From Defluviimonas aquaemixtae (GTDB lineage Bacteria > Pseudomonadota > Alphaproteobacteria > Rhodobacterales > Rhodobacteraceae), in contig NZ_OMOQ01000002.1 in the NCBI RefSeq assembly GCF_900302475.1, positions 310,001-374,000 of the forward strand: a DNA stretch of 64,000 nucleotides. Reading direction: 5' to 3'. A model generated the notes under the pieces. That model did no database searches. It saw nothing but the letters and a program-made list of their open reading frames with translations, and was not told the origin of the DNA. Made by a program: the position numbers and the translations under genes. This document shows, piece by piece, positions 52,269 through 60,196 of this stretch; within the stretch, counting starts at the first letter, position 1, and the number at the start of each line of letters is the position of its first letter.

Positions 52269-54419
52269 ATGAAGAAGCCCGTCCTGTTCCTCGCGTTGGT
52301 ATTGGTCGTCACGGTGCTGATCTGGATGATCAGCCGCAATCCTCCCGATCTGGAGATGCTGCGCGACGAACTTACGCGCGTGCAAGATTGGCGCACGGCG
52401 CGGCCCGTCTCGGTCGCGCTTGGCATATTCGTTGCCTATGTGGCGGTCACTGCGCTGTCACTCCCGCTCGCGGCCTGGATGACGCTCGCCGTCGGGGCGC
52501 TCTTCGGCTTCTGGTGGGGGCTTCTGATCGTGTCCTTCGCCTCGTCGATCGGCGCGACGCTCGCCTTTCTTGCCGCGCGTTACCTATTGCGCGATTGGGT
52601 GCATGAGAAATTCGGCTCGCGCCTGACAGCGATCGACGAAGGCATCGAACGGGACGGGGCGTTCTATCTGTTCACGCTGCGTCTCATCCCGGCTGTGCCC
52701 TTCTTTGCGGTCAACCTTCTGATGGGGCTGACACCGATCAAGGCCTGGGTGTTCTACGTGGTCAGCCAGATCGGCATGCTCGCCGGCACTGCGGTCTACG
52801 TGAACGCGGGCACGCAACTGGCCCAGCTCGAAAGTCTCTCAGGCATCCTGTCGCCGCCTCTCATCCTGTCGTTCGTGCTTCTGGGGCTTTTCCCGTGGAT
52901 GGCTAAATTCGCGCTGCGCCTTGTGAAGCGGCGGCGGGCCTATTCCGGCTGGGACCGTCCCGCGAGATACGACCGCAACATGGTCGTGATCGGCGCGGGG
53001 GCCGCGGGGCTGGTATCCTCCTACATCGCGGCGGCGGTGAAGGCAAAGGTGACGCTGGTCGAAGGCCACAAGATGGGGGGCGATTGCCTGAACTACGGCT
53101 GCGTGCCGTCAAAGGCGCTGATCCGGTCGGCGAAGCTTGCGCATCAGATGCGCCATGCCGACCATTACGGCCTGTCGGTGACGCAGCCGGAGTTTTCGTT
53201 CCGCAAGGTGTTCGAGCGCATCCGCGAGGTGATCGCGAAGATCGAGCCGCATGACAGCGTCGAACGGTACGAAGGCCTCGGCGTCGAGGTGCGGTTGGGC
53301 CATGCCAAACTCATCGATCCGTGGACGGTCGAAATCACGGGCGAGGACGGCGAGGCGGCACGGCTGACGACACGCTCGGTCATCCTCGCCACGGGAGCCG
53401 AGCCCTTCGTCCCGCCGCTGCCAGGTCTCGACGCGACGGGCTATCTGACATCCGACACTCTGTGGGACGAGATGGCCAAGCGCGACGCGGCGCCGACGCG
53501 GCTTGTCGTTCTGGGCGGTGGTCCGATCGGCTGCGAACTGGCGCAGAGTTTCGCGCGGCTCGGGTCCGAGGTCACGCAGGTCGAGATGCTGCCGCGCATC
53601 CTGATCCGTGAGGACGAAGAAGTCTCTGAATTGTCCGAAAAGGCGCTTGAAGCCGATGGGGTGGTCGTTCTGACCGGGCACAAGGCTACCGGCTGCGGCG
53701 TGACCGACGGGGAGAAGTGGATCGAGGTCGAAGCGGAGGGCGCGACGCAGCGCATCCCCTTCGACGATCTTCTCGTCGCTGTCGGGCGGGCCGCGCGGCT
53801 GGAGGGCTACGGGCTCGAGGAACTTGGCATTCCGACCGGCAAGGTGATCGAGACGAACGAGTACCTTGAGACGCTCTATCCCAATATCCTCGCGGCTGGC
53901 GATGTCGCGGGGCCGTTTCAGTTCACCCACACAGCCGCGCATCAGGCGTGGTTCGCCTCGGTCAATGCGCTCTTCGGGAAGTTCAAACGGTTTCGCGCCG
54001 ATTATCGAGTGATCCCGTGGGCGACCTTTACCGACCCGGAAGTGGCGCGCGTCGGTCTGAACGAACAGGAAGCGCGCGAGAAGAAGATCAAGTACGAGGT
54101 CACGCGCTATGGCATCGACGACCTCGACCGGGCGATCGCGGACGGCGCGGCGCATGGCTTCGTCAAGGTCCTGACGCCGCCCGGCAAGGACGAAATACTC
54201 GGGGTTACGATCGTCGGCGAACATGCTGGCGACCTAATGGCGGAATTCGTGCTGGCGATGAAGCAAGGGCTGGGCCTGGGTAAGATCCTGTCGACGATCC
54301 ACATCTACCCGACGCTCGCCGAGGCCAACAAATACGCCGCGGGGGAGTGGCGGAAGGCGCATGTGAACGACACGGCGCTTCGCCTCCTCGAGCGGTTCCA
54401 CACCTGGCGGAGGGGTTGA
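52269..54419 (+). CDS. VTT/TMEM64-type membrane domain fused to a mercuric-reductase-like flavoprotein disulfide reductase
   Basis: 716 aa. Residues 1-~222 form a VTT (TVP38/DedA-like) membrane domain with segments at ~4-21, ~47-105, ~130-180 and ~196-220 and the core LPLAAWMTLAVGALFGFWWG and RLIPAVPFFAVNLLMGL. Residues ~235-716 are a pyridine-nucleotide disulfide oxidoreductase: FAD motif GAGAAG (242-247), redox-active GGDCLNYGCVPSK (C273, C278), NAD motif VLGGGPIGCELAQSF, the late AAGDVAG and HIYPTLAEANKYAAGEW, with Tyr after the expected His. Metal-binding Cys pair of MerA is absent. First gene of a five-gene operon; substrate unknown. Confidence 0.88.
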   Translation: MKKPVLFLALVLVVTVLIWMISRNPPDLEMLRDELTRVQDWRTARPVSVALGIFVAYVAVTALSLPLAAWMTLAVGALFGFWWGLLIVSFASSIGATLAFLAARYLLRDWVHEKFGSRLTAIDEGIERDGAFYLFTLRLIPAVPFFAVNLLMGLTPIKAWVFYVVSQIGMLAGTAVYVNAGTQLAQLESLSGILSPPLILSFVLLGLFPWMAKFALRLVKRRRAYSGWDRPARYDRNMVVIGAGAAGLVSSYIAAAVKAKVTLVEGHKMGGDCLNYGCVPSKALIRSAKLAHQMRHADHYGLSVTQPEFSFRKVFERIREVIAKIEPHDSVERYEGLGVEVRLGHAKLIDPWTVEITGEDGEAARLTTRSVILATGAEPFVPPLPGLDATGYLTSDTLWDEMAKRDAAPTRLVVLGGGPIGCELAQSFARLGSEVTQVEMLPRILIREDEEVSELSEKALEADGVVVLTGHKATGCGVTDGEKWIEVEAEGATQRIPFDDLLVAVGRAARLEGYGLEELGIPTGKVIETNEYLETLYPNILAAGDVAGPFQFTHTAAHQAWFASVNALFGKFKRFRADYRVIPWATFTDPEVARVGLNEQEAREKKIKYEVTRYGIDDLDRAIADGAAHGFVKVLTPPGKDEILGVTIVGEHAGDLMAEFVLAMKQGLGLGKILSTIHIYPTLAEANKYAAGEWRKAHVNDTALRLLERFHTWRRG

Positions 54420-55040
54420 ATGATCGACCACCGCCTGATGCCCGTATTGCGCGCTGTGCTGGACCCTCCGGCCAGAGCGCTGTCGGCGCGCGGCGTGACA
54501 GCGGATCAGATGACGATCTTGGGCTTCACGCTGGGGCTCGCCGCGGTGGCCGCCCTGGCTGTGGGGGTGTTCGGGCTGGCCCTCCTCCTCATCCTCGCCA
54601 ACAGGATCGCCGATGGCCTCGACGGGGCCATCGCGCGTCGCACGCGACCGACCGACCGGGGCGCATTCCTCGACATCGCGCTCGACTTCGTTTTTTACGC
54701 GCTCGTTCCCCTGGGCTTTGCGCTCTCCGACCCGGCGGCGAACGCTCTGCCCGCCGCCGCGCTGATCGCGAGCTTCGTGGGCACCGGGTCAAGCTTTCTG
54801 GCCTACGCGTCGATTGCTGCCCGGCGCGGTCTGACCGCCGAGGCCTATCCGACAAAGGGCATCTACTATCTCGGCGGGCTTGCCGAGGGCGCCGAAACCA
54901 TCGCCGTCTTTGTCGCGATGTGCGTTTGGCCGGCAGCTTTCCCGGCGCTCGCTTGGGCGTTCGCGGCGCTCTGCGCGGTCACCACGTTGTCGCGCTGGCA
55001 TCAGGGCTGGGCCGCGTTTGGATCAACGAGTAACAGTTAG
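54420..55040 (+). CDS. ynjF: CDP-alcohol phosphatidyltransferase family protein (YnjF-like)
   Basis: 206 aa integral membrane enzyme. The CDP-alcohol phosphotransferase signature is complete: ADGLDGAIARRTRPTDRGAF followed by LDIALDF, with the four Asp residues. About six hydrophobic segments. It starts immediately after the flavoprotein stop (TGAATG). In E. coli ynjF, of the same family, lies with the ynjBCD transporter genes, as here. Lipid product unknown. Confidence 0.85.
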   Translation: MIDHRLMPVLRAVLDPPARALSARGVTADQMTILGFTLGLAAVAALAVGVFGLALLLILANRIADGLDGAIARRTRPTDRGAFLDIALDFVFYALVPLGFALSDPAANALPAAALIASFVGTGSSFLAYASIAARRGLTAEAYPTKGIYYLGGLAEGAETIAVFVAMCVWPAAFPALAWAFAALCAVTTLSRWHQGWAAFGSTSNS

Positions 55041-55057
55041 AAAAACGAGGAGTGAGA

Positions 55058-56245
55058 ATGCGTCTCCCCATCATCTCCGCGCTCATTGCAGCCATCGCCG
55101 TCCCGACGTTCGCGGAAAGCTGGGACGACACGCTCTCCGCCGCGCGCGGCCAGACCGTCTTCTGGAACGCCTGGGGCGGAGACGAGCGCACGAACGATTT
55201 CATCGCCTGGGCAAGCGACGAGCTAGACGCCAGATACGGCGTGACGATCCACCACGTGAAGCTCTCCGACACCGCCGAGGCGGTCACCCGCGTCATCGCC
55301 GAGAAAGCCGCCGGAAAGACCGAGGGCGGCTCGGTCGATCTGATCTGGATAAACGGCGACAATTTCCTGTCGATGAAGGAACAGGGGCTGCTTTACGGCC
55401 CGTTCGTCCAGGACCTGCCCAACGCGAAATACCTCGACCTATCCGAAGGCTCCGCCGCGACGGTAGATTTCACGATCCCCACCGAAGGCTACGAATCGCC
55501 CTGGCGGCTCGCGCGATTCGTGCTGACACATGACAGCGCCCGAGTGCAGGAGCCGCCGCGTTCGGTGACCGCGCTTCTCGATTGGGCAAGCGAACATCCC
55601 GGCCGGTTCACGCATCCCGCCGTGTCGAACTTCATGGGGGCGACCTTCCTGAAGCAGGCGCTGATCGAGCTCGCGCCGGACCCGGCCCTGCTTCAGTCCG
55701 AGCCGACGGATGAGACGTTTTCTGGCGTGACAGAGCCGCTTTGGACTTGGTACGACGCGCTCCGCCCGCATCTCTGGCGGCAGGGCAAGACGTTTCCCGA
55801 AAACGAAAGCGTGCTGCAGCAGATGCTGAACGATGGCGAGGTCGATTTCGCGATGGCCTTCGACCCGGCCGCGGCCGCGGCGGCCGTGGAACGTGGTCTG
55901 TTGCCCTTTTCGGTCAGAAGCTACGCGCCTGAAGGCGGATCGATCGGCAATGTGAGCTTCGTCGCAATCCCCTTCAACGCCGCGCACAAGGAGGGCGCGA
56001 TGGTCGTCGCGAACTTCCTTCTAGATCCCGCGACACAGGCGCGCGCGCAGGACATTACCATTCTAGGCAGCTACTCCGTGCTCGATCCTGCGGCACTGGG
56101 GGCCCAAGAGAAGGCGGCCTTCGATGCCCTGCCCTCCTCTCCGGCACTGCCTACGAACGAAGAGCTCGGCCGCACGCTGAACGAGCCGCATCCCGGCTGG
56201 ATGACCCGGATCGCCGAGGAATGGGCGAAGCGTTATACCGAATGA
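55058..56245 (+). CDS. ynjB: ABC transporter substrate-binding protein (YnjB type)
   Basis: 395 aa. Signal peptide MRLPIISALIAAIAVPTFA-ES. The mature protein is an extracellular solute-binding family with FWNAWGGDERTNDFIAWASDEL, DLIWINGDNFLSMKEQGLLYGPF in part, and a late GSIGNVSFVAIPFNAAHKEGAM, matching YnjB-like proteins. Ligand unknown. GAGGAG precedes the ATG. ATGA overlap with the permease gene. Second half of an operon with ynjF and the VTT-flavoprotein. Confidence 0.85.
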   Translation: MRLPIISALIAAIAVPTFAESWDDTLSAARGQTVFWNAWGGDERTNDFIAWASDELDARYGVTIHHVKLSDTAEAVTRVIAEKAAGKTEGGSVDLIWINGDNFLSMKEQGLLYGPFVQDLPNAKYLDLSEGSAATVDFTIPTEGYESPWRLARFVLTHDSARVQEPPRSVTALLDWASEHPGRFTHPAVSNFMGATFLKQALIELAPDPALLQSEPTDETFSGVTEPLWTWYDALRPHLWRQGKTFPENESVLQQMLNDGEVDFAMAFDPAAAAAAVERGLLPFSVRSYAPEGGSIGNVSFVAIPFNAAHKEGAMVVANFLLDPATQARAQDITILGSYSVLDPAALGAQEKAAFDALPSSPALPTNEELGRTLNEPHPGWMTRIAEEWAKRYTE

Positions 56246-57951
56246 CGTCGCCCGAGGGCCGCCTTCTTCGCCTGACAGTGCTGTGCCTCGTGGTAACCGG
56301 GCTCGTCCTGCCGATCCTCGCGGGTTTGGCCGAGACCACGCGGGCGGCCTTCGGAATTCTCCCCGCGATCGGAGCCGAGACGCTGTCGCTCGATCCCTGG
56401 AGGCGGCTATTCGCGTTGCCGGGTTTCGCGACGAGCCTTTCTTTGACGGTCTGGACCGGCTTTGCCGCGACGCTTTTGTCACTGGTTTTGGCCATCGGTT
56501 TTGCCGCCACGCTGCATGACCGGTTCGGGCCGGTGACCGGCGGGCGGCTTCTATCGCCGTTCCTGGCCACGCCACATGCCGCGATGGCGATCGGGCTTGC
56601 GTTCGTCATGGCGCCCTCAGGCTGGATCGCGCGCATCCTGAGCCCCTGGGCAACGGGTTGGGACCTGCCGCCCGACCTTGCGACCGTGAACGACCCGATG
56701 GGGCTCGCGCTGATCCTTGGGCTCGCCATCAAGGAGGTGCCGTTCTTCCTTCTGGTGATCCTTGCGGGGCTCACGCAGCTTCCGGTCAGGCGACACATCG
56801 CACAGGGCCAGGCGCTGGGCTACGGGCGCGGGATCATCTGGATCAAGGTTATCATGCCGCAGCTCTATCCGCTCATCCGGCTGCCGGTCTACGTCGTGCT
56901 TGCGTTCTCGCTATCGGTCGTTGACATGGCGATAATCCTCGGCCCGTCCAATCCCCCGGTTCTCGCGGTAGCGGTCACGCGGTGGTTTCTCGCCGCCGAC
57001 ACGACCCTGATCCTTCCGGCCTCGGCGGCGGCGCTACTGCAAACCGCAATTGTGCTGGCCGGGATCGCCGCGTGGTGGATCGCCGAGCGTCTGGGCGTGC
57101 GGATCGGACTCTTATGGCTGCGCCGGGGCGGGCGCGGCGTGCCTGCGGAACCCGGACTTGTCGCCGCGGGCGCTCTCGCGGCGGGGCTTCTGGCGATCGG
57201 GGCGGCGGCGCTTCTGTCGCTGCTCGTCTGGTCTCTGGCCTGGCGCTGGTCGTTCCCCGCCGCGCTTCCCGAGAGCTGGAGCATGAAGGCCTGGATGCGG
57301 CCCGGCGCGGGCTGGGGCATGGCGTTCGGGACGACGGTGGTGATCGGTGCATCGGCGACCCTCCTGTCGGTCGCGTTGGCTATCGCGTGGCTCGAGGGCG
57401 AGGATCGCGCCCGGATGCCGCGTGCGCGCTGGGCCGAGGCGCTGATCTATTTGCCGCTTCTCGTGCCTCAAATCGCCTTCCTCTACGGACTTCACGTCAC
57501 TTTCTTGCGCGCGGGCTTGCCGGCCGGGCTTGGCGCGGTGATTTGGGGGCAAGCGCTATTTGTCTTTCCCTACGTGATGATCGCGCTCTCCGATCCGTGG
57601 CGGTCGCTCGATCCCCGACTGCCGCGCGCGGCGGCAGCGCTCGGGGCCGGCCCGGTCCGCCGACTGTTCGCGGTAAAGATTCCGGTGTTGCTGCGACCGG
57701 TGATGACTGCGGCGGCGATCGGTTTCGCCGTCTCGGTCGCGCAGTATCTGCCGACACTGTTTCTCGGGGCCGGGCGGGTCGCCACCTTGACGACCGAAGC
57801 GGTCACGCTGTCATCGGGATCAGATCGCCGCGTGACCGGCGTCTACGCGGTGTTGCAGGCGGCTTTGCCGTTCGCGGCCTACCTCGCGGCACTCGCCGTC
57901 CCGGCGTTTCTCCACCGCAATAGTCGGCAACTTTCGGGGGCGGTTTCATGA
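56242..57951 (+). CDS. ynjC: ABC transporter permease, two fused permease units (YnjC type)
   Basis: 569 aa, about 12 transmembrane segments: two BPD_transp_1 units in one chain (~1-285 and ~300-569). EAA-like loops are visible as QGQALGYGRGIIWIKVIMPQLYPLI in the first and ALGAGPVRRLFAVKIPVLLRPV in the second. The ATG at 56242 overlaps the ynjB stop (ATGA); an ATG at 56221 would overlap it by 25 bp. Overlaps the ATPase gene by 4 bp. Confidence 0.88.
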   Translation: MTSPEGRLLRLTVLCLVVTGLVLPILAGLAETTRAAFGILPAIGAETLSLDPWRRLFALPGFATSLSLTVWTGFAATLLSLVLAIGFAATLHDRFGPVTGGRLLSPFLATPHAAMAIGLAFVMAPSGWIARILSPWATGWDLPPDLATVNDPMGLALILGLAIKEVPFFLLVILAGLTQLPVRRHIAQGQALGYGRGIIWIKVIMPQLYPLIRLPVYVVLAFSLSVVDMAIILGPSNPPVLAVAVTRWFLAADTTLILPASAAALLQTAIVLAGIAAWWIAERLGVRIGLLWLRRGGRGVPAEPGLVAAGALAAGLLAIGAAALLSLLVWSLAWRWSFPAALPESWSMKAWMRPGAGWGMAFGTTVVIGASATLLSVALAIAWLEGEDRARMPRARWAEALIYLPLLVPQIAFLYGLHVTFLRAGLPAGLGAVIWGQALFVFPYVMIALSDPWRSLDPRLPRAAAALGAGPVRRLFAVKIPVLLRPVMTAAAIGFAVSVAQYLPTLFLGAGRVATLTTEAVTLSSGSDRRVTGVYAVLQAALPFAAYLAALAVPAFLHRNSRQLSGAVS

Positions 57952-58622
57952 GGGGATTGGAGCTTCAAAGCGTCTCTATTCATGCGGAAAACGACGAAAC
58001 CCCGCTATTCCCGCCCCTCACGCTGCGCGTTCCGAGAGGGGTGATCGCGACAGTTGTCGGCCCGTCCGGCATCGGCAAGTCGACATTGTTGGACGTTGTC
58101 GGCGGCCATCTTCCGCGCGGTTTCGGGGCGACCGGTAAAGTCCTTCTCGACGATCGGGACGTCACTCATCTTCCCGCCGAGCGCAGACGGATCGGCGTTC
58201 TGTTCCAGGACGCCGCATTATTCCCGCACCTATCGGTGGGTGACAACCTCGCCTTCGGCCTCGCGCACGAGGTCCGGGGACGCACCGCGCGCCGGGCCGC
58301 CGTGGCCGCCGCGCTGGAACAGGCCGGCCTCGCCGGATTCGCGGACCGCGATCCCGCCACGCTCTCGGGCGGTCAGCGCGCCCGCGCGGCGTTGATGCGG
58401 ACGCTGCTCGCCGAGCCCTGCGCGCTTCTGCTCGACGAGCCCTTCTCGAAGCTTGATCCCGCGCTGCGCTCGGATCTGCGGCAGTTCGTCTTCAGTCACA
58501 TCCGGGACCGAAACATCCCCGCCCTTCTGGTGACGCATGACGATGCCGACGCCGTCGAGGCGGATGGGCCGGTTGTTGAGTTGGAGGAACATCCCGGATA
58601 CGGGAATATTCGGGCAGAATAG
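57948..58622 (+). CDS. ynjD: ABC transporter ATP-binding protein (YnjD type)
   Basis: 224 aa ATPase. Walker A VVGPSGIGKSTLLDVVGG, Q-loop GVLFQDAALFPHLSV, signature LSGGQRARAALMRTLL, Walker B CALLLDEPFSKLD and H-loop LVTHDDADAVEAD are all present. Smaller than most ABC ATPases and close in size to YnjD (217 aa). Its start overlaps the permease stop. It ends the five-gene operon, convergent with the LysR gene 9 bp away. Confidence 0.9.
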   Translation: MRGLELQSVSIHAENDETPLFPPLTLRVPRGVIATVVGPSGIGKSTLLDVVGGHLPRGFGATGKVLLDDRDVTHLPAERRRIGVLFQDAALFPHLSVGDNLAFGLAHEVRGRTARRAAVAAALEQAGLAGFADRDPATLSGGQRARAALMRTLLAEPCALLLDEPFSKLDPALRSDLRQFVFSHIRDRNIPALLVTHDDADAVEADGPVVELEEHPGYGNIRAE

Positions 58623-58631
58623 AGCCTTGTC

Positions 58632-59513
58632 TTAACCCACCCGCCGTCGCGCCAGCGAGCGCTCCCCAGGACCGAATCGCGCGCTGAGAATGCTGAGCAG
58701 CCGTCTGTGGGCGGAGCGGTGCCGATGGCGGATGTGAATGCCCGCGTAGATCGGCTGCGGAATCGGCGGCGCGTCGGCCACCAAGCGGCAGGACCCGGCG
58801 CGCACGAGTTCCTCGGCCGAGTTGCGCAGAACGTAGGCCGTCCCGCCGAGGGTGCTGACAAGTTCTACCATCGCCGCGTTCTGGCCGATCGAAAGGCTCG
58901 CCCCGGTCAGCCTTGGGTGGAGCGCCGCGTGGATCTGAATCAATGCGTCGGAGAAATGCGGAAGAATGTAGCTCTCGCGTCGGACGTCGGACAGGCGGTC
59001 GGTTTCGGTCGATACCATGAGATAGGTAATCTCTCCCAGCGTCTGGAAGTGGAGGTCAGGATGATATCGAGGAGCAAAGAGGATCGCGAAATCCTCCTTT
59101 CCGGTCGTCAGGTCCAAGCACATCTGCACCGAGTAGTCAGCCTCAAAGAAGAACGAAGTGTCCGGCAGCGCGGCGCGGAAATCGCGGATCAGCTCGCTGA
59201 AATGAATGTTCACCAGGTCATGCTGGATGCCGATGTGCATCGTGGCCGCGCCCGAACCGGGATCACGCACGGCGTTGCGGGCCTCAGACCAGCCATGGAG
59301 AAGACCGCGCGCATGGGGTGCGAACCGCAGGCCCTCAGTGGTGAGCTCCGTGCCCGAACGCGACCGGGTGAACAGCCGATGGCCGAGCGCGCGTTCTAGC
59401 GCGCGGACGCGGCCGGAGACGGTGGACTGGGTCACGCCGAGCCGGTCGGCGGTCCGGTTGAAACTGCGCGAGTCGCAGAGATCAAGGAAGGTTTCGATGA
59501 GCTCGATCTGCAT
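58632..59513 (-). CDS. LysR-family transcriptional regulator
   Basis: 293 aa. Helix-turn-helix 1-60: ELIETFLDLCDSRSFNRTADRLGVTQSTVSGRVRALERALG in part, then LFTRSRSGTELTTEGLRFAPHA. The ligand-binding domain has no recognisable specificity. The ATG at 59513 overlaps the stop of the isochorismatase-like gene (TGATG), so the regulator is co-translated with that hydrolase. Convergent with the ynj operon. Confidence 0.85.
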   Translation of the reverse strand: MQIELIETFLDLCDSRSFNRTADRLGVTQSTVSGRVRALERALGHRLFTRSRSGTELTTEGLRFAPHARGLLHGWSEARNAVRDPGSGAATMHIGIQHDLVNIHFSELIRDFRAALPDTSFFFEADYSVQMCLDLTTGKEDFAILFAPRYHPDLHFQTLGEITYLMVSTETDRLSDVRRESYILPHFSDALIQIHAALHPRLTGASLSIGQNAAMVELVSTLGGTAYVLRNSAEELVRAGSCRLVADAPPIPQPIYAGIHIRHRHRSAHRRLLSILSARFGPGERSLARRRVG

Positions 59514-60091
59514 CAGAGTGTCAGCCCGGCTGGAAGTATGGCACCCATCGCGCTTCGTGTGTGTCCGAGCGTTTCCAGATCTCGGGCCCACTCGTAAAAG
59601 ATGCCTTTCACGGTTGTGATCGTGACGCCTGCCTGCTTCATTCGTGCGAGTCCCGCCGCATGATGTTCGCCCGGAGACGCTGTCGCGTCGGATACGGCGA
59701 CCACCCGATAACCAGCGGCCAGAAGACCGAGGGCGGATTGAGAGACGCAAACATCGGTCTCAAGCCCCAGCAACACGGCCTCGGTTCGCCCGCTGGCGCG
59801 GACTGCGTCCAGAATGTCGCCCTGACCGGCAAGTCCGAACACCCGTTTGTCGAAAACCCGCGTTTCGGGCGGAAGTGCATCCGTGACTTCCCCGACTGGC
59901 GGTCCGTTTTGCTCGACGTCCTCTGCCATCGCGACGACCGGAACGGAGAGATGGCGGGCAACCCCAATCAGCCACGCGATGCGTCCAACCAGCGGCTCGC
60001 GCTGTTGCGGGGGCAGTTTGTCGAGAAAGCGCGCCTGTACGTCGATCACCGCCAGAACGGATTGCCTACGGTCGAACAGCAGATCGGACAT
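59513..60091 (-). CDS. Isochorismatase-family cysteine hydrolase
   Basis: 192 aa. Catalytic triad D17 (AVIDVQARF), K82 (VFDKRVFGL) and C115 (LETDVCVSQSALGL) is present; the fold is that of nicotinamidase/isochorismatase-like hydrolases. Substrate unknown. Translationally coupled to the LysR gene; divergent from the dimethylglycine-dehydrogenase-like gene with 105 bp between. Confidence 0.83.
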   Translation of the reverse strand: MSDLLFDRRQSVLAVIDVQARFLDKLPPQQREPLVGRIAWLIGVARHLSVPVVAMAEDVEQNGPPVGEVTDALPPETRVFDKRVFGLAGQGDILDAVRASGRTEAVLLGLETDVCVSQSALGLLAAGYRVVAVSDATASPGEHHAAGLARMKQAGVTITTVKGIFYEWARDLETLGHTRSAMGAILPAGLTL

Positions 60092-60196
60092 GTCGGCTCT
60101 CTAATCGGGTTTTCCGATTAATAATACGCGATCTGGCGAATTGAAAGTCGGCCAATGCCGGGGAATACTCCGCGCGCAAGTTCGAGGGAGGATGTC

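Noticed and set aside
52269..54419. Mercuric reductase (mer operon)
   Set aside because: The redox CxxxxC is present but the C-terminal vicinal Cys pair is missing and no merR, merT or merP is nearby; the N-terminal VTT domain is not found in MerA.
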